Source: Candidatus Harrisonbacteria bacterium RIFOXYD1_FULL_40_9
GTDB lineage: Bacteria > Patescibacteriota > Minisyncoccia > UBA6257 > XYD1-FULL-40-9
Direction: 5' to 3'
DNA length: 7,537 nt
Assembly (NCBI GenBank): GCA_001818015.1
Contig: MHJO01000017.1
Location: forward strand, 2,026-9,562
The notes under the pieces are model-generated. The model saw only the letters and a program-made list of their open reading frames with translations, was not told the origin of the DNA and searched no databases. The translations under genes were made by a program, and so were the position numbers. Below, in pieces: positions 1 through 5,873 of the stretch. The stretch's first letter is position 1; each line of letters starts with the position of its first letter.

Positions 1-333
1 CGAAGCGATGATTTTCTTTGTCTCTCTCTCGATTACACATCTACATTCACGCTTGAAATCTAGAAGCACGCAATACTCTCTTGTCGGTGGCCTCTTCCAA
101 TCAGCTTCAAGTGCTTTGTCTTGCGCCTCAAATGGATATTCCCACAGAAGACCCATAAAGAAATCCATTTTTATAAACGTGAACCCACGCGGCGCAAGTT
201 TCCTTTCGCAATCACTTAAGTAACGTTCGCAATACTGAATCGCAGTGAAGATGTTCTCAGATTCAAATTCAGAAAACTCAGTCTTCTTAATCTTTTCAAG
301 CGCAAAATCAAGAGTAACAAGGAACTTCCGCAT
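1..333 (-). CDS. Unrecognised protein, partial (C-terminus beyond the left edge)
   Basis: An open frame of 111 codons runs from an ATG at 333-331 to base 1 with no stop, so the gene continues outside the window. The start is supported by a purine-rich GAGAGAGGGAG stretch just upstream (about 334-346 on the minus strand) and by a good promoter further up. The product starts MRKFLVTLDFALEKIKK, is rich in charged and aromatic residues, and has five cysteines scattered singly (near residues 35, 41, 89, 97 and 99) without a clear CxxC pair. I see no signal peptide or membrane segment and it looks cytoplasmic. I do not recognise the family. It is separated from the redox operon by a 225-base non-coding gap and is probably transcribed independently. 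Coding is supported by the long uninterrupted frame together with promoter and ribosome site; the function is unknown. Confidence 0.75.
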   Translation of the reverse strand, partial: MRKFLVTLDFALEKIKKTEFSEFESENIFTAIQYCERYLSDCERKLAPRGFTFIKMDFFMGLLWEYPFEAQDKALEADWKRPPTREYCVLLDFKRECRCVIERETKKIIAS

Positions 334-376
334 ACTCCCTCTCTCTGCTAGTTGCTAGCAAGAATGAGCCTGGAAT

Positions 377-405
377 ATGGTACTGTTTTTACGGTGTTAA
401 GTCAA
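377..405 (-). promoter_or_regulatory. Sigma-70-type promoter for the left-edge gene
   Basis: Read on the minus strand there is a -35 box TTGACT (405-400), a 17-base spacer and a -10 box TACCAT (382-377). Transcription would begin near 370, giving a leader of about 37 bases before the ATG at 333. The leader contains the 10-bp palindrome TTGCTAGCAA (352-361), preceded by a partial copy TGCTAG (346-351), which could be an operator or a weak hairpin. Confidence 0.6.
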
Positions 406-419
406 TAAATGACTGAAGA

Positions 420-528
420 TCCTAAGTCCTTACTCTATTAAGAAGAATGTTTTGAGGCCGAGATCGAGCGCAATTTCCTCGTAGAGGAAATTGATAGCGT
501 GTCTTCGAAATAGAGTAAGGGTTCAGGA
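420..528. repeat. Nested inverted-repeat element (REP-like or structured RNA)
   Basis: Bases 420-439 and 509-528 are inverted repeats. The inner 12 bp (CCTTACTCTATT at 428-439 with AATAGAGTAAGG at 509-520) are perfect. The outer part adds six more pairs (two of them G-U if plus-strand RNA is read) and one mismatch. After a 2x2 internal loop the stem continues with GAAGA (442-446) against TCTTC (502-506). At the centre is a separate perfect 10-bp hairpin, CAATTTCCTC (471-480) with GAGGAAATTG (484-493) and a GTA loop. No T-run follows either stem, so it is not an ordinary intrinsic terminator, and no sensible reading frame fills it. It lies between the 3' end of the reductase gene and the next promoter, a typical place for dispersed palindromic repeats. 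The inverted repeats are directly visible; the type of element is inference. Confidence 0.7.
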
Positions 529-546
529 AAATCAATAGAAATTGAT
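526..546 (-). terminator. Possible weak terminator of the redox operon
   Basis: On the minus strand, 13 bases after the reductase stop, ATCAAT (546-541) and ATTGAT (536-531) can form a 6-bp stem with a TTCT loop, followed by TTTTCC. The stem is short and nearly all A-T, so it is a weak candidate. The larger element at 420-528 just beyond may also stop or stabilise the 3' end. Confidence 0.25.
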
Positions 547-558
547 GTACCCAGCTTC

Positions 559-1476
559 CTACTCTTTATGCAAATACCTCTCTATATTCAATGCCGCCTT
601 AATCGCGTCTCCTACTGAAATATTATTCTGCTTATAAAGCACATCACATACATCCCCCGCCGCCCATATTCCAGGAACTGATGTGCGCTGTGTTTTGTGA
701 TCAACAATAATCTCACCATATGGATTTATTTCTGCGAGTCCTTTTACGAGTTCACTATTCGGCACTGTGCCGATTTCAACAAACACTCCCTCTACCAAAA
801 GCTCTTTATCCATACTTGTTTCTAGGTCCACATAGCGAAGCCCTCGCGCATGATCGGTACCAAGTATTTCTTTTGTCTGAGCCATTGTCACAATATGCAC
901 TTTTGGATTCCCGGAGATTTTTTCAAACGTAACCGGATCACCTTTTGTTTTTTCGGATCGGATCAAAAGATAAATTTCCTTCGCATAAGGAATGAGGTCA
1001 CGCACTGCCTCAAGACCTGAATTCCCACCTCCGATAACAGCAACTACCTTGCCCTCAAAAAGCGGGGCATCGCACGTTGAACAATATGCTACTCCTTTTC
1101 CTTCGAGTTCCTTTTCTCCAGGGACTTCAAGTTTCCTATGACGACTCCCTGTTGCGATAAGCACAGTGCGCGTATTAACTGACTTATCATCGGAAACTTG
1201 CAGACGAAAACCTTTGTCCTCTTTTATAATCGATTTCACCCACGCACCATCCATAATCTCGACATCGCTATATTCACGAAGATGCTCTTCGAGATTTTTA
1301 CCCAAATCAAAACCACTAATGGATTTCGTCCCAATCCAGTTCTGAACTTCATTCGAAACTAAAGACTGCCCACCAAACGTATCGGTGACAAGTAATGCCT
1401 TAATTCGTTTTCTACCAGCGTAGACCCCCGCAGCAACTCCCGCAGGTCCTCCGCCTACTATAATAAGATCATACAT
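559..1476 (-). CDS. trxB: Thioredoxin-reductase-family FAD flavoprotein with AhpF-like pyridine-nucleotide site
   Basis: The product has 305 residues, the normal length for low-molecular-weight thioredoxin reductases, which pass electrons from a nicotinamide cofactor through FAD and a redox CxxC to a thioredoxin or glutaredoxin in the cytoplasm. Visible motifs are the FAD-binding GGGPAG (8-13), ATG (108-110), the active-site CSTCD (132-136), the second dinucleotide-binding GGGNSG (149-154) and the FAD-contacting AAGDV (272-276). The usual NADPH signature HRRxxxR after the second beta-strand is absent. Residues 170-186 instead read LLIRSEKTKGDPVTFEK, closer to the KADQVLQ region of the NADH-using AhpF C-terminal half; the C-terminal PYGEIIVD and LYKQNNISVGDA stretches also recall AhpF. 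The gene is last in a three-gene operon, starting 8 bases after the glutaredoxin stop. AGG lies only one base before the ATG, so translation may be coupled. The family is certain; cofactor choice and partner are inference. Confidence 0.95.
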   Translation of the reverse strand: MYDLIIVGGGPAGVAAGVYAGRKRIKALLVTDTFGGQSLVSNEVQNWIGTKSISGFDLGKNLEEHLREYSDVEIMDGAWVKSIIKEDKGFRLQVSDDKSVNTRTVLIATGSRHRKLEVPGEKELEGKGVAYCSTCDAPLFEGKVVAVIGGGNSGLEAVRDLIPYAKEIYLLIRSEKTKGDPVTFEKISGNPKVHIVTMAQTKEILGTDHARGLRYVDLETSMDKELLVEGVFVEIGTVPNSELVKGLAEINPYGEIIVDHKTQRTSVPGIWAAGDVCDVLYKQNNISVGDAIKAALNIERYLHKE

Positions 1477-1484
1477 ACCTAAGA

Positions 1485-1733
1485 CTACATTTGCCTTACG
1501 CCAAGAATCTTTTCAAGACTTCCTTTATCGAACCCCACAAATATTTCGCCATCGATATCGATCACAGGCACCCCCATTTGCTTTGACTTTGCAAACATTT
1601 CTTCGCGTGCTTTCATATCACGAAGCACATCAATCTCGGTATATTGAAGATTGTGTTTTTTGAAAAAATCTTTTGCAAGTCTACAATAGACGCACATAGG
1701 AGTGCTATAAATTGTTATTTTTTTCTGATCCAT
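1485..1733 (-). CDS. Glutaredoxin / NrdH-like small redoxin
   Basis: This 82-residue protein has a complete glutaredoxin fold pattern: strand ITIYSTP, active site CVYC (14-17), helix RLAKDFFKKHN, strand YTEIDVLRD, the cis-proline GVPVIDIDG (54-62) and a final helix with GFDKGSLEKIL. It should be a cytosolic dithiol carrier receiving electrons from the flavoprotein encoded directly downstream and reducing protein disulfides, for example in ribonucleotide reductase or a peroxidase. The family is known for this; the actual target is not shown here. An AGGG lies nine bases before the ATG. It is 17 bases downstream of the DsbA-like stop and 8 bases upstream of the reductase start, which supports one operon. 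Glutaredoxin beside an AhpF-like reductase could act as a two-gene version of the fused AhpF arrangement. CVYC is intermediate between glutaredoxin CPYC and NrdH CVQC. Confidence 0.93.
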   Translation of the reverse strand: MDQKKITIYSTPMCVYCRLAKDFFKKHNLQYTEIDVLRDMKAREEMFAKSKQMGVPVIDIDGEIFVGFDKGSLEKILGVRQM

Positions 1734-1750
1734 TATTTTTTACCCTAGTA

Positions 1751-2464
1751 TTACTTACTCACACGAATTGCTTCGTCAATAAGAGTCTGAAATGCCGAAT
1801 AAGGAAGAGCGCCCTTCACCATTCTGCCACCTACATATGCAGTGGGAGTTGAATTCACCCCCGCATCAACAGCGCTTTGATATGCTTCTGTGACCACATC
1901 TTTATATTTTTCAGTCGAAAGGCATTCGCTAAACGTAGCCACATTAAGCTCTAAGTCTTTTGCGGTCTTTGTAAAAAATTCAGTCGTTAAATTTCCATTG
2001 TTTTCGCGGCCATCGCGCTGCTCTTCTATCATAATCGCATCATGGTATTCCCAATATCTACCTTCTTCTTTTGCGCATTGTGCCGCATACGCTGCAGATC
2101 TTGACTCGGGGCCTAAAAATGCGAAATCTCGCCAGACCATATTTATCTTTCCTGTTTTCACGTAGTCTTTGCGAATCAATGACTCAACTTCCGCAAAAAA
2201 CTTTCCACAGAAAGGACATTGATAATCACCAAATTCAAAAAATGTAACCGGAGCATTTTTTTCTCCAAGCACTGCGTCATATGACTCTATTTCTGGAGTG
2301 CGAGTTCCTAGTGCTTTTAGATTTTCCTCTGCATTTCCTTGTCCGCCATTTCCATTACCCCCATTTACTGAGTAAAGCACCGAGGCGGCAATTAAGACTC
2401 CTGCAATGATAATACTCACTGGAATCATTGAATCGCCTTTTTTTTCTCTTATCTCATTTTCCAT
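1751..2464 (-). CDS. Membrane-anchored DsbA/BdbD-like thiol-disulfide oxidoreductase
   Basis: The 237-residue product has a short charged N-terminus, one membrane anchor (about residues 13-33, IPVSIIIAGVLIAASVLYSV), a Gly/Asn-rich linker (34-45) and an extracytoplasmic DsbA-type thioredoxin domain. The active site is CPFC (83-86), preceded by FFEFGDYQ; the cis-proline loop is STPT (205-208). Two more cysteines (130 and 181) may form a structural disulfide. Proteins of this type catalyse disulfide formation or isomerisation in exported proteins. It is the first gene of the redox operon. Two starts are possible. The ATG at 2464 lies directly at the predicted transcription start (leaderless). 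Met13 at 2428 has AAAGG seven bases upstream and would start right at the anchor. I prefer 2464 because the charged tail suits an inward-facing N-terminus. No DsbB or VKOR partner is in the window. Confidence 0.92.
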   Translation of the reverse strand: MENEIREKKGDSMIPVSIIIAGVLIAASVLYSVNGGNGNGGQGNAEENLKALGTRTPEIESYDAVLGEKNAPVTFFEFGDYQCPFCGKFFAEVESLIRKDYVKTGKINMVWRDFAFLGPESRSAAYAAQCAKEEGRYWEYHDAIMIEEQRDGRENNGNLTTEFFTKTAKDLELNVATFSECLSTEKYKDVVTEAYQSAVDAGVNSTPTAYVGGRMVKGALPYSAFQTLIDEAIRVSK

Positions 2465-2492
2465 TGCTAAAATTGTATCAACGGACTACAAT
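2464..2492 (+). promoter_or_regulatory. Promoter of the sugar phosphotransferase gene (overlaps the divergent promoter)
   Basis: On the plus strand the -35 box is TTGCTA (2464-2469), the spacer is 17 bases and the -10 box is TACAAT (2487-2492). The predicted start is near 2499-2500, immediately before the ATG at 2501. The -10 box of each promoter lies inside the spacer of the other, and both are symmetric about base 2482. Confidence 0.6.
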
Positions 2493-2500
2493 GATTGCAA
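2472..2500 (-). promoter_or_regulatory. Promoter of the redox operon (overlaps the divergent promoter)
   Basis: On the minus strand the -35 box is TTGCAA (2500-2495), the spacer is 17 bases and the -10 box is TACAAT (2477-2472). The predicted start is near 2465, directly before the ATG at 2464, so the message would be leaderless. If Met13 (2428) is the start, the leader is about 37 bases and contains AAAGG at 2440-2436. Confidence 0.6.
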
Positions 2501-3835
2501 ATGAATTGGTTCCAGAGAGTCAATCAATCCCTGCTTTTGATTGGTGATTTTGTACTGTTTTATGGAGCACTTGCGCTTACACTTTATATTCGTTATGGAG
2601 ACGCATTTTACGGCCCGCTTCTCGAGATTCATCTCGTGCCATTTACGGTCATGTTTTTTGTATGGATTGTCATATTTTACATTGCAGGGCTTTATGACTT
2701 CTACGCAGCCCAAAGCACTCTTGAACTCACAAGAACTCTTATATCAACCATCCTTATTGCAGGATCAATTGCGATGGGACTTTTCTACGTCATCCCAAGC
2801 TTTGGCATCACACCGAAAACAAATCTCCTTATTTTCATCGGAATTTTCACCCTTTTCGAATATTGGTGGAGAAAAAGTTTCAACACCCGCATCACTTCAA
2901 TCGAAGCCCCATATCGAGTACTCCTTATAGGACAAGGGCAGAGCGTGGATGCAATTACTGTCTCCCTCAAAGAAGCGCCTCATAGAGTCTACCAGATTGT
3001 CTATAGCATGAACGGCTTAGATGATCCGGAGTTTAATCACCTCGCTCAAATTATTCTCGATAAAAAGGTGAATCTCATCGCACTTCAAGCTCATATCAAA
3101 AAAGATGCGCATGCAGCCCGAAAAATTTATCAAAATCTCGCCCTTGGCATTGAAGTCATTAATCTTGCTGATCTTTATGAAACGTTATTTAAAAGAGTTC
3201 CTCTCGCAGAACTTGAGGAAGTCTGGTTTCTTGAAAATCTCATTAAACAACATCGTATCTATGAAACAATAAAGCGGCCGGTAGAAGCAATCCTCGCTAC
3301 AGTACTTTTCATTATTCTTTCCCCCCTTCTTCTCCTTATCGTGCTTCTTATTAGACTCACTTCGCGCGGAGCAAGTATTTATACCCAAACGCGCGTAGGT
3401 GGCAAAGGAAAGCAGTTTACTCTCTATAAATTCCGAACAATGAGAAGCGACGCAGAAGCCCACGGCCCGCAGTGGTCAGGGAAAGATGATGCGCGCGTAA
3501 CATTTATTGGAAAAATACTCCGCCATACGCATCTTGATGAACTTCCTCAGCTTTTAAATATCATAAAAGGCAATATCTCATTCGTAGGGCCTCGCCCAGA
3601 ACGCCCTGAGTTTGTAGAAGAATTGAAACATACCATTCCTTATTATGAAATTCGGCACTTGGTAAAGCCGGGGCTCACCGGTTGGGCACAAATTAATTAC
3701 CGCTATGGCTCGTCTATTAACGATGCGTACCAAAAACTTCAGTACGATATCTATTATTTAAAAAATCGCTCGATTCTGCTTGATATCGCAATTCTCACGC
3801 GAACTATAAAATTGTTTTTCATTAACGTCGAATAG
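2501..3835 (+). CDS. Polyprenyl-phosphate sugar phosphotransferase (WcaJ/WbaP type)
   Basis: This 444-residue membrane enzyme should transfer a sugar-1-phosphate from a nucleotide sugar to undecaprenyl phosphate, the first step of an exopolysaccharide, capsule or glycoprotein glycan. It has the large-type layout: four N-terminal membrane helices (about 9-30, 45-65, 77-99, 107-121), a Rossmann-like domain beginning VLLIGQGQS (140-148), a membrane helix (about 264-285) and the C-terminal bacterial sugar transferase domain. There the motifs are KFRTMRSDAE (310-319), LDELPQLLN (345-353) with the catalytic Asp-Glu at 346-347, SFVGPRPERPEF (360-371) and KPGLTGWAQI (389-398). I start at the ATG at 2501 because the predicted transcript begins there; a TTG six bases earlier is in frame but overlaps the promoter and has no ribosome site. 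The flippase gene follows 63 bases after the stop with its own promoter. The sugar cannot be told from sequence alone. Confidence 0.95.
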   Translation: MNWFQRVNQSLLLIGDFVLFYGALALTLYIRYGDAFYGPLLEIHLVPFTVMFFVWIVIFYIAGLYDFYAAQSTLELTRTLISTILIAGSIAMGLFYVIPSFGITPKTNLLIFIGIFTLFEYWWRKSFNTRITSIEAPYRVLLIGQGQSVDAITVSLKEAPHRVYQIVYSMNGLDDPEFNHLAQIILDKKVNLIALQAHIKKDAHAARKIYQNLALGIEVINLADLYETLFKRVPLAELEEVWFLENLIKQHRIYETIKRPVEAILATVLFIILSPLLLLIVLLIRLTSRGASIYTQTRVGGKGKQFTLYKFRTMRSDAEAHGPQWSGKDDARVTFIGKILRHTHLDELPQLLNIIKGNISFVGPRPERPEFVEELKHTIPYYEIRHLVKPGLTGWAQINYRYGSSINDAYQKLQYDIYYLKNRSILLDIAILTRTIKLFFINVE

Positions 3836-3844
3836 AGACATTAT

Positions 3845-3873
3845 TTGACTTTATAGCCTAAATTTAGTACAAT
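3845..3873 (+). promoter_or_regulatory. Strong promoter for the flippase gene
   Basis: The -35 box TTGACT (3845-3850) is separated by exactly 17 bases from the -10 box TACAAT (3868-3873). Transcription would start near 3880, giving a leader of about 19 bases that contains AAAAGG (3885-3890) eight bases before the ATG at 3899. This is the best-formed promoter and ribosome-site pair in the window. Confidence 0.7.
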
Positions 3874-3898
3874 ATACTATATATAAAAGGCTGTTTTT

Positions 3899-5362
3899 AT
3901 GTTTTCAGTAATTCGAAACTTTCTCTTTAGTAATCAAACGATTCGCCAGACTGTTGCAAAAAACACATTTTGGATGGCATTTGGGCAATTTGGAGGGCGA
4001 ATGTGCCGTGCGCTCATTATTATCTATGCAGCACGCATTCTGGGTGCAACTGAATGGGGTGTGTTTTCTTATGCAGTGGGGTTTGTGGCATTCCTCACAA
4101 TATTCACCGATTTTGGAATAAGCCCAGTACTTACACGAGAAACAGTGCGCACCGGAGACCCCGAGCACCGTTCCCGCATTATCTCCACCGCATTTATTTC
4201 CAAACTCGTACTTCTTTTTTTTGGAGTGCTTGTCGTTATCTTTATTGCGCCTCGCATTGCAAGCATAAAAGAAGCGGCGGCGCTTTTCCCTATTGTCGCA
4301 TTCGTATTTGTATTTGACACACTCCGTGAATTTGGATTTTCTCTTAACAGAGCACTCGAAAAAATGGAATGGGAGGCAGGACTATACATCCTCACTAATG
4401 TCGCAATTGTGAGTTTTGGATTTTTATTTCTCTATTACTCTCCAAATGTCTTTTCGTTTAGTTACGCATACGCAATCGGCACGGGAATAGGAGCATTTGC
4501 AACATTCTATGTTCTTCGCTCTCATTTTAAAAACCTCTTTTATTATTTTTCACCGCATCTTCTTCTCCCACTTCTTGCTGCAGCATGGCCATTTGCGCTC
4601 TCTTCTGCAATTGGGAGCCTCACTATCAATACCGACATTCTTATGATCGGGGCGTTCCGGAGCGCCGCAGACGTGGGCTTCTATTCTGCCGCACAGCGCC
4701 CCGTCCAAATCCTTTATCTTATCCCCGGCATTCTTGCAGTGAGTTTATTCCCCACACTTTCACGTATTGCATTTGAAGACAAGGAGAGATTGCGTTCAAT
4801 TCTCGAACGAGTGATTAGTATGGCCTTTCTCTTTGCGATCCCTATTGCAATTGGCGGCATTATTCTTGCATCCGGAATTATTACGATTCTTTTTGGAGCA
4901 GATTATATGAACTCAGTGCGTCCTCTTCAAATACTTCTTCTCACAATAATGATTAATTTCCCCGCAACGCTTTTAAGTAACGCAATCTTTGCACTCGATG
5001 AGCAAAAAAAACTCGTAAGCTTCGCGGCAATTGCAGGACTCAGCAACGTCGCTCTCGATTTACTTCTCATTCCTTATCTTGGAATTGTAGGAGCAGCAAT
5101 AACGACCGTTTTCGCACAATTTATAAGCAACGCATATCTATGGAAGCATTTAAAGCGGCTTACGCATTTTTCAGTACTTCTGCATCTCAAAAATATCGTA
5201 TTCGCAACTATTTTAATGGGTGCTATTGTCAAATTAGGAGCCATCTTGCATATTAATACAATGATGAACATAGGAATTGGCGCATTAGTATATGGAGGTA
5301 TCCTTTATGCACTACGCGAACCACTTCTTATGGAACTCGCACGAACCTTCAAGAAAACATAA
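3899..5362 (+). CDS. Wzx/RfbX-type oligosaccharide flippase
   Basis: The 487-residue, highly hydrophobic protein is of the normal length and layout for the polysaccharide-biosynthesis flippase family (MVF/MOP superfamily), with roughly 12 to 14 membrane helices. The N-terminus shows the family pattern AKNTFWMAFGQFGGR (20-34) followed by ILGATEWGVFSYA and TDFGI, and a later YLGIVGAAITTVFAQ stretch typical of the C-terminal half. Members move undecaprenyl-pyrophosphate-linked glycans from the inner to the outer face of the cytoplasmic membrane. Being directly downstream of a sugar phosphotransferase fits that role. The start at 3899 has AAAAGG at the right distance. No terminator separates it from the tRNA gene that begins 9 bases after its stop. 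Lipid II flippase (MurJ) is an alternative within the same superfamily, but the local gene content favours Wzx. Confidence 0.93.
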   Translation: MFSVIRNFLFSNQTIRQTVAKNTFWMAFGQFGGRMCRALIIIYAARILGATEWGVFSYAVGFVAFLTIFTDFGISPVLTRETVRTGDPEHRSRIISTAFISKLVLLFFGVLVVIFIAPRIASIKEAAALFPIVAFVFVFDTLREFGFSLNRALEKMEWEAGLYILTNVAIVSFGFLFLYYSPNVFSFSYAYAIGTGIGAFATFYVLRSHFKNLFYYFSPHLLLPLLAAAWPFALSSAIGSLTINTDILMIGAFRSAADVGFYSAAQRPVQILYLIPGILAVSLFPTLSRIAFEDKERLRSILERVISMAFLFAIPIAIGGIILASGIITILFGADYMNSVRPLQILLLTIMINFPATLLSNAIFALDEQKKLVSFAAIAGLSNVALDLLLIPYLGIVGAAITTVFAQFISNAYLWKHLKRLTHFSVLLHLKNIVFATILMGAIVKLGAILHINTMMNIGIGALVYGGILYALREPLLMELARTFKKT

Positions 5363-5371
5363 AAGAGCTCC

Positions 5372-5442
5372 GCCTCCATAGCTTAATGGTAAAGCAGCTG
5401 CCTCTTAAGCAGTTGACCTAAGTTCGATTCTTAGTGGGGGCA
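5372..5442 (+). tRNA. tRNA-Lys(CTT)
   Basis: The 71-base gene folds as a complete cloverleaf. The acceptor stem is GCCTCCA (5372-5378) with TGGGGGC (5435-5441), including one G-U pair. The D stem is GCTT/AAGC with loop AATGGTA. The anticodon stem is GCTGC (5397-5401) with GCAGT (5409-5413), and the loop CTCTTAA puts anticodon CTT at 5404-5406, reading AAG lysine codons. The variable loop is four bases, the T stem is CTAAG/CTTAG around TTCGATT, and the discriminator is A5442. The CCA end is not encoded, so CCA-adding enzyme is needed. It lies 9 bases after the flippase stop and 28 bases before the next start, with no clear promoter of its own, so it is probably processed from a longer transcript. 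Confidence 0.95.
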
Positions 5443-5451
5443 CAATTCCAG

Positions 5452-5465
5452 ATCCTTGAAAGGAT
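5452..5465 (+). promoter_or_regulatory. Hairpin overlapping the ribosome site of the following gene
   Basis: ATCCTTGAAAGGAT is an inverted repeat that can form a 5-bp stem with a TGAA loop. Its right arm contains the AAAGG Shine-Dalgarno sequence that lies seven bases before the ATG at 5471. If it forms, it would hide the ribosome site until the RNA is opened or processed. The stem is short, so the effect may be slight. Confidence 0.35.
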
Positions 5466-5470
5466 AAGAA

Positions 5471-5863
5471 ATGGAAAAAAAGAAATTTCATTGTGGTGAT
5501 ATTTTAAGCATCATCACTGGCCGACTTCTTTCGCCTCGCAGGATGCATGGCGTAATGGATTTGCTTCATTTTATGACTGGAGATAATGGATATGGGCGAG
5601 ACATTCCCGGAGCTTCCGAAATATGTGCCAATCACCTTCTTAGACAATTCCCTCAGCTCTCTAGTTACGAAATAGAAATCGCACTCCTCGAACTCAATAA
5701 AACACTAATGAGCACGCCCTCGCATAGCGAGAAAAAAGATATCGTCGTGCGATGGCTCGAGAAACAAATAAAAATATATGGTGCAATATTTCTCGTGAGT
5801 CAAATACCCGAAGATGAGTGGGTCGAAGAAAACCACAAAAGGATGATAGCGAAAAAGAAATGA
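5471..5863 (+). CDS. Small protein resembling a phage-associated domain, function unknown
   Basis: The 130-residue soluble protein starts MEKKKFHCGDILSIITGRLLSPRRMHGVMDLLHFMTG by segments. The pattern GD-LS-I-TGRL-SP (9-22), followed by G-x-DLL-FMTGD (27-38) and a later QFPQL (59-63), resembles, from memory, short proteins common in phage genomes that have only a DUF name. I cannot confirm this without a search. The C-terminal half is helical, with an amphipathic stretch around 86-108, and it ends in DEWVEENHKRMIAKKK. There is no membrane segment or obvious catalytic motif. AAAGG sits seven bases before the ATG, inside a small hairpin. It is 28 bases downstream of tRNA-Lys and is followed by a clear terminator, so it may share a transcript with the flippase and tRNA. 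A chromosomal gene of phage origin beside a tRNA is plausible, but no integrase or attachment repeat is visible. Confidence 0.82.
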   Translation: MEKKKFHCGDILSIITGRLLSPRRMHGVMDLLHFMTGDNGYGRDIPGASEICANHLLRQFPQLSSYEIEIALLELNKTLMSTPSHSEKKDIVVRWLEKQIKIYGAIFLVSQIPEDEWVEENHKRMIAKKK

Positions 5864-5873
5864 CGAACGCATT

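Noticed and set aside
8..223. Plus-strand open frame of 71 codons at the left edge
   Set aside because: It is the antisense shadow of a longer minus-strand frame (1-333) that has a promoter, a ribosome site and more protein-like composition.
420..528. CRISPR array or intrinsic terminator reading of the inverted-repeat element
   Set aside because: The repeats are inverted and not tandem with spacers, and neither stem is followed by a T-run on either strand.
2486..2713. Minus-strand open frame over the start of the sugar phosphotransferase gene
   Set aside because: It lies antisense to a clearly recognised protein, its composition is unlike a real protein and it would overlap the promoter pair.
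4054..4395. Two overlapping frames on opposite strands inside the flippase gene
   Set aside because: Both are shadows of the flippase reading frame; their products look random, and there is no ribosome site or family resemblance.
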